Positions 20,539 through 33,530 of a DNA stretch of 60,000 nucleotides are shown in pieces (within the stretch, counting starts at the first letter, position 1; every line of letters begins with the position of its first letter). Position numbers and translations under genes: made by a program. The notes beneath the pieces are model-generated. The model was given only the letters and a program-made list of their open reading frames with translations, ran no database searches and was not told the origin of the DNA. The stretch comes from Polytrichum commune (lineage: Eukaryota; Streptophyta; Polytrichopsida; Polytrichales; Polytrichaceae): assembly GCA_950295325.1 (NCBI GenBank), contig OX485808.1:38710527-38770526 (forward strand). The letters run 5' to 3'.

Positions 20539-22047
20539 ATAATCCCCTCTCCACATGGAATTAGGCACATAAATTATTGTCAAGAATTTGTTATGACAAT
20601 CCAAAGATTCAAGCATTTATTGTATTATATTTTATCAAAAAAATTTGTGAACATTCAATAACTTCAAGAAATCTACTTTATGGACTAGGTAACCCTTGAG
20701 GACCGGGAGGTCTAACTGAGGTTCATGATCATAACGATTTTGGCACCCCCTCAGTTGGCCCCACCAACCATGAAGAATCAAGATTGACGACCTAGATTGA
20801 GGGCAAGGTATTGGAGAGAACAAGATTTAAGGAAGTGGACATCCTCTTCCCCAATCCTATACCACTATCTTACTTGCAATATGGTTATGACTTAAAATGA
20901 TATTGTTCTCCCTCTTCATTAAGACTTGCTTGGTTGCGCAAGAAAGTGTCATATTATCTAAACTTTTCTTAGTAATTTTGCTCTCAAATGACATACTATC
21001 AAGGGTTGCCAAGAAAATGACATATTTTAATGTGAAGTACCATTTTCTATACACAAATTTGTCTTCTTCACCATATTTTGAACCAAAATCATCCATCGAT
21101 CGATTGATTAACTATCTCCATTCATAACCTAAAGTCAAAGATAGCTTATGCCCTTTGTGATGAACTTTCAAGTGCTCAACTAATAAAGTTTCAACCACCA
21201 TTTTTGGGCATGTCTGTACACATACATTTCAAATTATAGATTTTGACTTCAGGGTAGAATTGAAACATGTTCTTCACATTTGTAGTGGTTGTGATGGAGT
21301 ATGTGGAGATGTAGGGATAGAAAGTGGAGACATAAATAGCTAAGATGATAAATGAATCGTTCGTTTGCACATAGGTTGCTCATGCAAATACTTGGTATTT
21401 GCTAGGCAATAAAATCTACCCCTCTTCGAATCCTACTCAAGAGGCCAACCAATCAATATATTTTTATTTGCAGTCAAATGCTTCCAAAGACATTTGATTA
21501 GAAAACAATGATGATGTTGCTTGCTCCAACTACATGGTTGTAGTTTTTAAGTTCACATGATACAACTTTCTTTTGTATTTTCACACCTAATAACTTACAC
21601 CTAGATTCTTTCATTTCAGTTCATATAATGGGTAATGTCACAAAACATTGTTTTTTAATGCTATAATTATGGAGATGATTCTTCAAGGTGAACATGTAGG
21701 GGATAATTTTTGGATTGACCCCATGTACATGCCAATACTCAAATAAGCAACTTGTAAATGGTGTTGATGTCCAAATTTAAATTCATAAATATTTTCAAAA
21801 TAAAATTCATGTATTCTAATAAATATACCAATTTTATTTGGATCTTGTTTACCACTACCTAAATCATATATTGTCTTCAAATGTTAGGTGGAGCATCACG
21901 GAGTCTTTGGTTATTTGAGTCTTGTGTTGTGGGTATGGTTGTTCGTGTTATTAACCCCACAACTGAAGAGCCGTTCATTCATTTTTTATTTCTTCAATAA
22001 TTGAAAATGAACGCAATAATACCATTGTTTGATTGACGTCCAAGTTA
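20539..22047. other. AT-rich stretch, nothing recognised
   Basis: Only short frames on both strands (20857-21096 and 20897-21127 overlap in antisense and neither shows a domain). No structure noticed. Confidence 0.4.
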
Positions 22048-22549
22048 GGACCACTTCACACACGAGACTGAGAGACCGTGACCATTACACTCCAAGCACT
22101 CTCATTGGTGGAAAAGGCGGAGCTGGTCCAAGTTTACTTCACACTACGCTTGAGGGACCAATAGAGTATGTGAATGCAAGATGGATGGAAAGTCTACATG
22201 GATTCTTATATGGCATCGAATGGACCATGTTTCTTGGTCATTTTAATTATTTTTCAAAACCACCTCTTGGAGGTAGACCTAACACAAAACCATGGGGAGA
22301 CCATGACACTCCGAACGTTCACAACCGTTGGTTTATTCTATTTTATCATGCGTGAGGACCCACATGAATAGACATTTATTGAAATAGCTTTTGGTTGAGG
22401 ACCTCGTCGCATACGACTTCACAAGACACTTGAGGAGCCGTGACCACATTACATGGTTTTGAAGGTGTTGTGGGACGGCCTTTGGACACTTTCTTTTGGG
22501 CTCTCACGATTACATGGTCAGGGCCCTTGGCTCATGTGTGAAGTGGCCC
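22048..22549. mobile_element. Harbinger-type miniature element, 502 bp (GGGCCACTTCACAC family)
   Basis: The left end GGACCACTTCACACACGAG matches the right end read inward, GGGCCACTTCACACATGAG. TTA flanks both sides (22045-22047 and 22550-22552). The interior shares long stretches with the 40771 copy, such as ATGGAAAGTCTACATGGATT, CCACCTCTTGGAGGTAG and GACCATG(A/G)CACTCCGAAC. The 108-codon frame at 22029-22355 lies inside and is not conserved in frame in the other copy, so it is not a gene. Confidence 0.85.
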
Positions 22550-25500
22550 TTAGTGTAGATGATAAGGATGTTCTTTGCCAAAATCAATTTACAATTGAGG
22601 AAAGTGCTACGTGTCATTTTACTGTTGGTTAGATTCCACACACACTCTCGTGTGATGTGGAAGAAAAAAAAAAAAAAAAATTACGCCCATATCTAAATAC
22701 CGTGTGATGTATTATCATTTCAGCAGCAAAGTGTTGAGAGCTTGTTCATTAATTACCTATGGTAACTCCTAAGGAGGCTCAAGCATTTTCTACACAACAA
22801 CATGCTATGTTTTCTCAATATAAATGGATGGGTCCAAGGTTCGAACTCTATGTAAGCATTCACGAAGTTCACAAAAAATTTAAATCGTCATAAATAGAAA
22901 TTACGTAGTTTTGAGTTGATATTTAAAACTCTAACCTCGATTTCATGGCCGTCACAAAACGACTTTGAAAGGTCCTATGTCAATATACTAAAACGTTGCT
23001 AGTAATCATTGCCACACCTAATGAAGTCAACTCTAAATCCAATTTTATAGATGCACATGTACAACATAGAATTATCATGTTGCAAGAGATGAGAGTACAA
23101 ACTAAATAAGTTAAAATATATATAGGAGTTCTTGTTTGAGTGAAATTTATAAATTTCAAAACTTTTGTAAGTGAACTTTTTGTATGAAAAAAACATTGAT
23201 TATCAAAGCACAAATTTCAATAGCACATGTGATGGAATATGAAATCCTAAATATCAAGGTGAAGTGTTTGTCATTCACGCCAATATCAGAGGTTGGCGTT
23301 GTTCCTCCCTCTTAAAGCTTGAATGCATTCTCGACCCTTGCATTCATTTGACCCCACAGTCAGAAAGTGGATCGCAAGACTACAATGGGGCCCTAAAGGA
23401 GCATTTAAGTACCTACAGGTGCCTATTATGGACCCACTTAACATGGGAAGACAAAGCAAAAGGCCTATCCCTTACTTTGCCTTCTATTATCATAGGTATG
23501 GGGTTCTAGACACTAGAAGGGACAATGATTTATATGTAGTTTAGATATAATTTGGGACATTGTAAGGTCCAAGTCATGGCACAAATAGTCTTTCGTAAAC
23601 ACTTCCCTACAACTTTTGTTTCACGAGAAGCATGGCCCATTGGTGAAAAGGCTCTTTATTCATGCTTGCATCCTCAGGTGCATCATTTTATATCTATCTA
23701 ACTACAAGGAATAACCTTGGACACCTAAACATCTTATATAGAAGACTTTGCGTTTCCTTGTATTCCACTGATAATAAGGTATTACCAATTCCACATCAAT
23801 CTCCTACTTGTATATGACGAACATACATAATTCTTCAAAGAATCTTTTATGCACATTTTACTCATAATTTATTTATTGCGGCATTTTCTTGGCACAAAAC
23901 TATTGGAATCATAATGATCTCATTTGCACTTCTATTCAACCCCCATGATACTTCACAAGGACAATAACTTGCATGTGAGCTCTTAGTCAATACACTTGAA
24001 TGTCACCCACATAAGTCTCCACCTTGAATTTAGTGCATTTGTAAACACAACTTTTATGGATGTGTGTAAAATAGAACCATTACATTCCATCTTCCATCTT
24101 CCAAATGGTGAGAGAGAGAGAGAGAGAGAGAGAGCTCAATGGTTTATTATTCATAATTGCCTTAATCTTCTGTCGCATGCTCATGGTCTTGATGGATATC
24201 TAAACTTGTAAATGATATTTTGAAAACAAGTTACAAGGGAGCCACCCTTGGAATATTATACCATAACATGGTTGGTTAGCGTTCAAACATGTTGTGTACA
24301 ATGTATATGTGATGAGAGAAAATTAAAAGCTATAAATTATACAGTGTCATCCCTTCCATTTGTTGTTTGTCATATGTAATAAGGTTGCTCAATATTCAAA
24401 TGCTCGTTTGCTAATATTTTGAAGTGGCACATGAGATTTTGTAGAGGTTCTAAGCAATATTAAAGTGACACATCACAAGTTGCTCAATTTTTGGAATAAT
24501 ACGTGTTGAACCTTCTCATCCCCCACATTGGCTTATAGCATTTATGAACTTTCAAGATACTACAATTTTGTCCAATGCAAAAGCCTCACCTATTCACTTT
24601 ATCACTCAAATGTACACGACAAGTACATAGGAAAAGCCAACTTTCCCCCAACTTGGATCACACAACTGAGCAAAACCTTTTGATCACGTCTTGTACCTCA
24701 CAATATCAACCTCGCCAAAGACACCAAAATTTGTCCAAACCAATCCTAGTATGTTGGCGTCGTGTACATTCTAGAATAGATGTGATTAGAGGACCACCAT
24801 GTTTTGGGAGCCAATGGAGTGCCGAAAGCATGACGTTGGGCATCAACCAATAGATGGCCCGGGATACAAACCACTAATCCGACGTGTACTCAAGCAAACA
24901 TGGTACAAATCCTCATGGTTTATTTTCAAGTATAAAGTCTTTATTGAGTTGTTTTAAAAAGGTGGTAAGGACCATGCATGTGGGGTTCCAACCTTTTTGT
25001 AGTTTGCCCACCATAGCTTCTCTCACTCCCAAATGCAAGTTGGTGCGTGAAAATCCTTTGACTTCCATGCCCTATAGCACTACTTTTTACCTAAATTTTG
25101 TGTGGTCTTCGAGAAGGAACATGGGCTTAAGCTTTTGCCACGTGAGGTTGTTCATTTGGTTCACACTGTGTGCATGCTTTTAACACCGTTCTATAACCCA
25201 AAATATCAAGGTATGTTATTCATAATCAATATTGGAGTAAAATAGCAATGAATGTATTGTAGTACGGCTGGGGCTAGACCTTTACGTCTTTGAGGTGGGC
25301 CCCATTCAACATCGCCCAAGGTAAAAACATATCCAAATGTAGTATGTATATATTATTTTAAAGGAATATTTGACCCCAAAATGAGCTTTAAGAGCATTAG
25401 TCTTTTAGAGAATTCAAAAGACTAAAAAGAACACAAATAGTATGATGTGCCATGTATAAGTTCATAATTTGTCAATTCGGGAGAGCTACATAAAAGTGGG

Positions 25501-27184
25501 TGGTGTTCGTGAGTCATTGAAAAAGTGTAGGAAGAAGGGATCTGTAATAACCCCACCTACACTCACTGGTGCGGGCCATCAGTGAACAATTCCCACTGGC
25601 ATTGGTTACATCATGCTATCACTTGCCAAATCGGAGTGAAAAGTGGCCCATGCTGGTAGAAGCCATTCATTGGTCACCCACACTTGTAAGTGGGGGCATG
25701 GCACGCTATAAGTTAAGAAAACAAGAGTCATAGCGGAGGTTGGCAACTTATGACTAAGTTTGGTTGGTGTCTCCAAAGTCAACATGTAGGCTTTGGTGGT
25801 GGTGACTCGCATGCGAATAAATGGGTGGACGGATGAGGATGTACGGATGAATAGGTGGATGAATGATTTGAAGTACGGTCATCGACCGGAGTTGTTGTTA
25901 TTTGGCGGTGACTCACACTGCGGACACTTTCTATCCACAAACCTCCCCAATGTCTCTTTGTCTCCCGGCCCAACATCGGCTTTTATAAACAATGTCTCCA
26001 AATTCTACGTCAAAAAGGCCTCCAATCCCATATTGTTAAAATAGTAAAAGAAAGTTGGGGATTCTTAGATCGTAAGCCTCTATGAACATAACCCTTTTTG
26101 GATTTGGGCGAACCAACCCATACACTCGTTCCTTGTTGCATGTCTAAACCCTTGCCTCCACATAACCAGTGTACGGGTTGGTTCGCCCCAGCCGCCCATT
26201 TTGTATGTATGGTACTTACACCTTTCATTCATGGGTGTTATTTCAACTTGCATACTAACATCCTTGTGGAGGTGTATGATATATGTAACCAATACGCAAT
26301 ATGTGCTTTCAAAATTGCACTATTTAATTTATTCTACAAAGCAAGATAAAAAATAACAAAAAATGAAACTCTTTAATTGGTGCTAGAAGGTACATCATTT
26401 CCAAACTATGCCACAACAAGTAAGTTAACAAGGTCAACATGGAAAGCACGTGTGAATACTCTACATCTTAGCCTAGAGTTAGACTATCTATATATATTGC
26501 AATAACACAAGGGGCTAAAAACATGCAAGATAGTATGGAGTCCACTTTCTCACGTCTCAGCTGTGTTTCCTTTTTCTTTTTGGTACAATTTGGAACACAT
26601 TCAGTTGCAAAAGCTAACCAAAGTATATACCACCAAGGGAAGAAACCCAAAATGAGATCCAAGGAGAATTGAGAGTACCATTTTTCCCTCAATCGTTTTT
26701 GCCACATGTTAGTCCTACATTGGTTGAGGTCATCTTGCATTCCACATGGAAATTACATTCTGGCACTAGTAAAGATGAAACATAGTGCCTTCTACAATGA
26801 TCATTGTAGGGACTCACATGCAAGATTTGTAGCATTTTAGCAATACAACTCTTTTTTTGAGGTGATACTACATTGAGTACGAGCATTGGTTGCATGTTGA
26901 GTTAATGACTCATGTAAAATGGGACAGTCCAAGGTTGACAAATATTCGTATGGTGTAAGTGATAAGTGGATGCATGGCATCAATAATCAACATCAACATT
27001 GGCATATAAGAACTTAATCATGGGTATCAAAATTGTAATACCAATCAGATATTGAAAGTTTGTGGGTGAGAGAATATTTGTGAACCCAATGTATCATTTG
27101 TGTCAATACCATTCTAAATCATATTCATACTATGGCAAAATTGCCTAGATATGAATGTCCTTGCATGGTGTATCTTGGTATTCA
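22550..27184. other. Long AT-rich stretch without a recognisable gene
   Basis: Decayed sequence with many short frames. A (GA)n run lies at about 24111-24134. A block at 23264-23544 ends in TATCATAGGTATGGGGTTCT and resembles the end of the frame at 28569-29036 (TACCATAGATATGGGGTGAT), suggesting a shared repeat. The motif GGTTCGAACTC at 22834 looks like a tRNA B box but no tRNA structure surrounds it. A 20-bp inverted repeat at 26106-26188 is listed separately. Confidence 0.35.
26106..26188. repeat. Hairpin-forming inverted repeat, 20-bp arms
   Basis: The arm GGGCGAACCAACCCATACAC (26106-26125) is mirrored at 26169-26188 with one mismatch; the loop is 43 bases. No flanking duplication was found, so a transposon origin is unproven. 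Confidence 0.85.
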
Positions 27185-27660
27185 TAACAAGAAAACGGTA
27201 GAACCGTGAGGCTCTGTCCTTTACTATGAAAGACTATAATTATAGTTGTCCACTTTGCTCATGCCAATCCATGGCTATTTACTATACCAAACCTTTCTTG
27301 GATTTTGTGCACCTTCTTCTCAAATGCATGTCAAGGATTTTGATATCACCCGAAATTTTTAGAATAAATAATCAAGAACTGCCGAAATAACTATAGTTAA
27401 CTAGATTTCTTTCAATGCATTTTAGGGAGCAATTATAGTTCTATATATACATATACATACATACATACATGTGTATATATGTATATATATACATGTATAC
27501 ATGTATATTTATAGTTAAAATCCACATTAAATAAAGTGAACCAAAAATAACAAGAACAAGTAATGTCCAAGTGTGAACGCAAAGTGGTTAGGAAATTTGC
27601 TCTTGAAACGAAGAAGTTGATGCATAGCCTCTGTCCTACAGACGAAGCCAACAAAAACAT
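27185..27660 (-). repeat. Dispersed repeat, copy 2 of an inverted pair
   Basis: Reverse-oriented relative of 19670-20110, from AAACGGTAGAACCGTGAGGC at 27194 to CTCTGTCCTACAGAC at about 27629-27643. A CATA/TA microsatellite lies at 27440-27510. It lies about 7 kb from its partner, so the pair could fold or recombine. Confidence 0.8.
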
Positions 27661-29556
27661 TGTCAGATATTGTAGATCCGTGTCTTATTTGGTATCATGA
27701 AATACTCATTTCTAAATATCCAAATGGTATTCAATAAATAATACCATAACAACAACTATTGACAAATTCTATCAAGAAACCCAAGATTCATGACCTTGTC
27801 CACCCGGGGTGTGATTTTTTAGAACATCATCACAACATTCCATGAACACTTTATGAATTTTTGTGGTATGTTAACATAACATTCTTAAGTGGTCTTGAAA
27901 TTGGTCATGCAATACATAATCATTCCTAATGAATGCCGGAACATGTAATAGGGGATTCCCTTTGACATGCATGTTAAGTGGAATATCATCTAGGACTTGG
28001 CAAATGTGACTTTGACCTACTTGTGGCCAATAGCGTGCTAGTATCAATACACAACCATAGGTTTCCCATATGGGCTCCAAACAAAGAGTAATGAATGTCA
28101 TTTATGGTCCACCTATGGGGCTCCCAAAAACCACGGGAGTGGTTCATGGATTAGGCCCATATCTTGGCGGGTTGTCATTCGATGTGGCAAACGAGAATCT
28201 AGCCCACAAAATAATGGAACTAATATACTTTGTTTCAAAGGGATTTCTAACATACTTAATGTCAGTGGAGATGTCTTGTTAGCATCCTCGCCACATATGG
28301 GAAGAACACGTAATTTGATTGAGTTAAATTAGCATTTGCCTTCCAATCCATTGTGCCATTGCCCCGTCTGCACTTTCACATTATCAAATACGTTGACTGA
28401 ATCGGACCCAAGAGGGATGTATTGCATAGGCGCATACCTCTCTCCATACAATGTTAAAACTCGTGAACCCCTTCAACTTTGTGGCCAATTCATCTCAAAT
28501 AGCTACAACTGGACATATCTGGGCTTTTAAAAGCTAATTCTAGTGTTAGATAAACTAAAAACAACAATATGAAAGGTTTTGGAGTAGGCGTCTCAATTCG
28601 CCCTCTACAATTTGGAGGGTTTTTGGATGCCGGATTGGGAGGGTTGCAAGATGTCAACTTGAACATCATTGAACTAGGGTCCAATTACAGGTCAACTAAG
28701 AAGATGTTAGGTGTAACTAGAGTGAGGTCATTCATCCACTTAGGACTTTATCATTCATGGAACCCTATCCTTCGCCCACTAGACCTCAACGATGCATGGG
28801 AGGAGATTCCAAGGGACCACAACTTGGGTGTGCAGGAGTTAGAGTGTTGGAGAGTTTATTGTGTAGTTTATATGGAATATAATGGGTTGCTATTGCATTT
28901 AGTAAGGTTTAAAGGTTCTTCAATCTTTGTCTTTTCTACCTCTTATATTTACCATAGATATGGGGTGATACTAGTTCAACTAACAAAATTTCTACGTGAC
29001 ATGTTCATAAACTCCTTCTTTTTCCCACTCTCTTAATCTTAAACGTTGGGTTTGAGGGGGGGGGGGGGGGGTGGATCATTCTAGGATCATTCATGATCGA
29101 ATTTTAGATGCATATCTACACGAGTTACATAGTCAATTTTTTTTTGGGGGCGAGTGTTCATTCACGATTTGCATTATAAATCACCAAGGGACGGGGATTT
29201 CATTTCATTTGATTCTTTGGATTTTGTTTGGGCACGTCCTATATTGTGCAATGAAAGCCCATTTATGTTTGTGATGAGTGCAATTTGTTTTCGTATATTT
29301 TTTGTGATGGCGACGAGTGAGGTCACCAATGAAACCACTTTTGTGCACCTTGTATAAACTACTTGAGGATTGTAAGGTGTTTACTTCTTAGATTTAATAC
29401 AAGTGTTTCTTTGTGTGTAGGCTATTTCTACGTGTTGCCATGATTCCCCATTGCTAGTTGCATGTGTGCGTGTAGTTTGTTGGAATCACTTGTTTGGGGT
29501 GAAACAAAGGACAAGATATTACCTTTTGTCATAACCTAGTTACTCTAAAGGTGTTA
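27661..29556. other. AT-rich stretch with one unrecognised 155-codon frame
   Basis: The frame at 28569-29036 (plus strand, ATG start) encodes a product with stretches such as SWNPILRPLDLNDAWEEI. I do not recognise it. Part of it resembles 23264-23544, so it is more likely a repeat relic than a gene. The 28420-28575 segment matches the inner part of the CATACCTC miniature elements. A 16-G run lies at 29056-29071. Confidence 0.3.
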
Positions 29557-29930
29557 GGGCCGGTTTACACTACGGTGAAGAAGTCCACCGGTCATGAAAA
29601 AAAGGGCGTTTCTCAATTGTGATTGGTCGAAAATGCAACTCTTGACCGGTGGGTGTTTACACTAGGTGAAGAAAACAATGGTGGTGAACTTTTCTCATGG
29701 ATGATAAAATGACATGGCCGCCTACATGGCGCCACTTTTTGGAGTTGGGCTTCTCCGGAGGAAGAGTTTCTTGTCTGGCCTCAAGAGGCCGGAGAAGCCC
29801 AACTCAATCAAAATATTTTATTGCCTTTAATTCTTCTCCGGCACATCCACCATTTGCCTCATATAACCATGTCTTGGCCAAACATTCTTGACCGACCGGA
29901 GGCCTTCTCCACCGTAGTGTAAACCAGCCC
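29557..29930. mobile_element. Harbinger-type miniature element, 374 bp, with internal hairpin
   Basis: The left end GGGCCGGTTTACACTACGGT and the right end (inward GGGCTGGTTTACACTACGGT) are near-perfect inverted repeats that continue into GAGAAG and CCGGTC. TTA flanks both sides (29554-29556 and 29931-29933). A further copy of the end motif, GTGTTTACACTAGGTGAAG, lies inside at about 29653. A perfect 17-bp hairpin follows (29742-29805). No gene. The TTA duplication and GGGC start place it in the PIF/Harbinger group. Confidence 0.9.
29742..29805. repeat. Perfect 17-bp hairpin inside the 29557 element
   Basis: GAGTTGGGCTTCTCCGG (29742-29758) is mirrored exactly at 29789-29805 around a 30-base loop. 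Confidence 0.95.
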
Positions 29931-31334
29931 TTATATTGGAAGATGATGAACCTTTGGCCAATTCCAACGACGTCTTTTAGCATTGGCCGACGTCGGACAA
30001 CGTTTGGACTTCTCACTTTCTACCGGCTTGTGCCCCCGAGGAAGTAGAGGAGGACCATGATGCATACTCCGGTCGTGTCAAGGGCATTCTATTTGAAGAA
30101 TGTTAGCTCTGATTCTACACATTGATGAATGTGAAGTGACATTTTCAACGAAATGTACACATTTGAGCTTCGTCTCCATCATTTGGAGCAGAAGATTGTT
30201 CCCAATCCTATGAGGATTGGATGTCAAGGAAAATATGCATTGTTCCAACAACTTGGAAAACATTCGTTACTATTTGTCATTTGTCTTAAGAGCGCAAGCA
30301 CGGTCAAGTACACAACTCCAATACCTTGCATTGGTTTAAGTGAAAGTGATTCAAAACTATGAACTAACTTTGAATTTTGTGAAAGAGAAAATCATTGATC
30401 TACAAAGACAAGCAATTTATTTTGACAATGTTTCTCAAGAAAAAATCTATATATTTTAGAACACAATGCAAGTGTTCTGCAAGTAGATATATTGAACATG
30501 TAATTGTTAAAATCATGATAAAATAACATTAAATTGATGTTTTCTACCAAAAACAGTTTGGAATGGCGCCCTCAAGTTTGTGATGAATTCAAGCAATATG
30601 AAAATAAAAAATCCAACTTCAAAATTTTTTAAGGTCATGAATTACACATCTAGAAACAAATTTAGCAATTACCTTTTAAGCAACACTTTTAATGATAATT
30701 TTTGAAGATGTCGTCTTGACAACAATAAAGTGCGACATGAAAAATTTTAAAAATAAATAAACAACACTTTATTACTACTTTTGGATGTTTCATTTATTTT
30801 AAATGATGGTTCTTGTATACCGGAGCAATTTCCCGTATACTTGACCGTGCTTGCTCACTTAATGAGGATGAATTTACTCAAAGTGTTGATGCAAAACCAT
30901 TTACACATCGTTATATGGCTCTATCTATCTAAGGATTGCCTAAGAATTAATTGGTCAATGAGGCTTGCGATATTAGGGTTCAATGCATGTATGTTGAAGC
31001 CAAAAATTGAGCCAGTTGTTGCTAATGCAATCAATTTGAGGCAACATTGACATTGAACCGCGATTAAGAAGAAGAATAACTCTCTAGTGTACGTGAGAAA
31101 TTAAGTGGTATTCATTTTTCACTTTTTCTCCGTATTTGGATCGTTATGGGCGCCATATTGACAAGGGAGAAGCCAATTTGCTTTATGACTTGCCAAATTT
31201 AAATGCATACCACCACTGGGACATTGGGACCATGGAGGGAACTGCACAGTACATTAGATCTAGTAAACAAGTGTAATATTTATTGTACTTTACTTCAATT
31301 TGCAGATTCGTGACTACATGTTGCACTACCACAA
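29931..31334. other. AT-rich stretch, nothing recognised
   Basis: Short frames only; no repeat or domain noticed. Base composition turns A/C-rich near 31335, where the LINE relic begins. Confidence 0.4.
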
Positions 31335-31959
31335 AGATATAAAAGTCCATCACATATGCTCACTATCTTCTTCTCAAATCTATTTACCAAACCTCTACGA
31401 AGGATCCTTTGTTCAGCCCCCAAACCCTAACCAACAATGCCTCAACCTCATCCTCATTCAAACGCGCAAGCCCAACCTAAATCTCAATAAGATCTACATT
31501 CTAAAAATCCTATACCACCTACTTCTAGATCCACACCTCTGGGCACCAAGAATGCTACCCGTTCCGAGCTCCAAGTCCAACATAAAAACAAAGCACAATG
31601 AATCAGCAACACCACTCAAAAACCAATTAAAACATATCCAATTTAAAATCACACACCATGCATCCCATGACCACCCTACCAACACCCCCACAAGAACAAA
31701 AATACACATTAAACTTCACTCAACCCCGCAAATGCCCTCACGGTACCAAACAAGCCACTCACTCACACACATACCATATCAAAACCTCAAAAACAAAGCA
31801 AAAATTTACATGGCCATGGCGCATTGCCACCGTTATCCTACACCTTAGTTTGCAATACCTATAGCCACACCCAACCAAGCCCACAAACTCACTAGTACAT
31901 AAACCAAAAACCTTAACTCAACATCATAATAATCAACACCAATCGCGCACCTCTCCATG

Positions 31960-32940
31960 AGGAGTGCCTGCAACACCATGTGCACAAGGGGGACCACAGA
32001 GTGACACCTGGGACTTGTGCGCTATTGGTGAGAGGGCCCAAGTGATCCTAGTGTGGGTGAGGGCCCCATCGTTGAGAATGCCTCCCACCCACAGAGATTA
32101 GGAGTCATGAGGGTAAGGCCGTGAGCTATGAGTAGGTTATGGCGTCCGCTTTCTAGAAGGCTTAAGAACACCTCAATCGGATGTGTGAGCTAGGAGATAT
32201 GGCAATTTGAACGGGGCGTTGTCTAGGGACAACGACCAACACTCTAGGGGGCGTTGTGCTGGGACAATTGTGACTTGGGAGTGGCGCCCCAAACTGCGAA
32301 GGTTAGAATAGCCATAACTTTTGCAATATTTGTGTGAATGGGGCAAGTGAGAAGTCCATCGGCATCTATTTGAAGCGTATATATCGATGGAGTGGTTGGT
32401 TGTTAGGTTTAGAGACCAATCAAGAAAGTTACGGAGGTATGAAGTTGTCGAGGGAGTGCACCTCCAACGGCTAAGGGAAAATGTCTACATGGCCCCAACT
32501 CTTAGGAGAGGGACAAAATGTTACTTGACGGTGGGGTAGGGCCCCTACCCAAAGTCCTAGTGGCTTAAATGGGTGAGGCGGCGTGGCCGATTGAACCCAC
32601 CCGAGGTTGAACAACATGGCCTCCACGGGCGTTGACCCAACGTGGGGGCATAGTTGCCAAGTATGGTTCAGGGTGTTATATTGCTGCTCCGGCAACGCGA
32701 TGATCAACTAAAGATTGGACGTCCATGGATGGAAGTCCACATCTAATCATTGGCTACCAACCAAGGGGAAAGTCCCGAATGCATGTGTAGGAGGGTTGGT
32801 CACCCTTATGTGAGCTTGAAGGTTCAAAGTATTGGGAATTTATCATTTGCATGGGTGGAATGTGAAGGGTTAGGGCTCGTGACCCTTGCTAGAGTTGAAA
32901 AACGGTCAAGATAATTAACGGGAACTAGCAAGGGTTATGA
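31960..32940. other. G-rich insertion inside the LINE ORF1 region
   Basis: Composition switches from A/C-rich to G-rich near 31960 and back near 32940. The block holds phrases such as GGGCGTTGT repeated at 32215 and 32250 with GGGACAA. It has no frame with a recognised domain. A fragment of an LTR element is possible, but I found neither a convincing TG...CA border pair nor a target duplication. Confidence 0.4.
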
Positions 32941-33052
32941 CAACACCCATACAAACCAACAAGAGCACACATTCAAGCAACTAGGAGTTTAGCCAGTGTG
33001 CACTTGTAGCGAGGAAGAAACACAACAACAATGCTAGATGAACACCAATAAC

Positions 33053-33205
33053 ACATTACCTAGCACTAGCAGTCGACAACAACAAGATACCATCACCATG
33101 AGGACACTACCTAACACCAACAATCAACAACAAAAAGAAACCATCGCTAAGAGTGCACCGCCCAACACCAACAACCAACAACATAAAAAGGGAGATTGCT
33201 ACAAC
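33053..33205 (+). repeat. 51-bp tandem repeat (three units) in the LINE ORF1 region
   Basis: In the frame of 33038 the peptide TLPNTNNQQQKETIAKS and its variants repeat every 17 residues, three times (33053, 33104, 33155). Confidence 0.8.
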
Positions 33206-33530
33206 GAAGAGATAACAAAATGGGGAACCAACCATGAGCCAACAACTTTCAAGTACCTATAGAAAGCAAGGGTATGGCGATGATGTTCACATGGAATAGG
33301 AGAATGTACTCCAACCTAGAGGAGTAACTCCCTAAGATAGCCAATTTCACAAAGTAGTGTCATTGGTAGCAACGCCACCTAAAGGTTGCACTTGCAATCA
33401 CTAATCTAGAAGAGTCCACCCCATATGTAAAACAAAGAAAACCATATGGAGAAGAGATAACATCCCCCAATCAACACCCACCAAAAGGAGGATCAACAAC
33501 CATAAACCTCCATCATGCATATCCACATCA

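Noticed and set aside
22820-22850. tRNA-like B box (GGTTCGAACTC)
   Set aside because: No acceptor stem, D arm or anticodon arm can be drawn around it.
31300-31848. 182-codon Asn/His/Pro-rich frame as an independent gene
   Set aside because: It lies in the A/C-rich start of the LINE relic, and the competing frames there look equally coding-like; treated as decayed ORF1 sequence.
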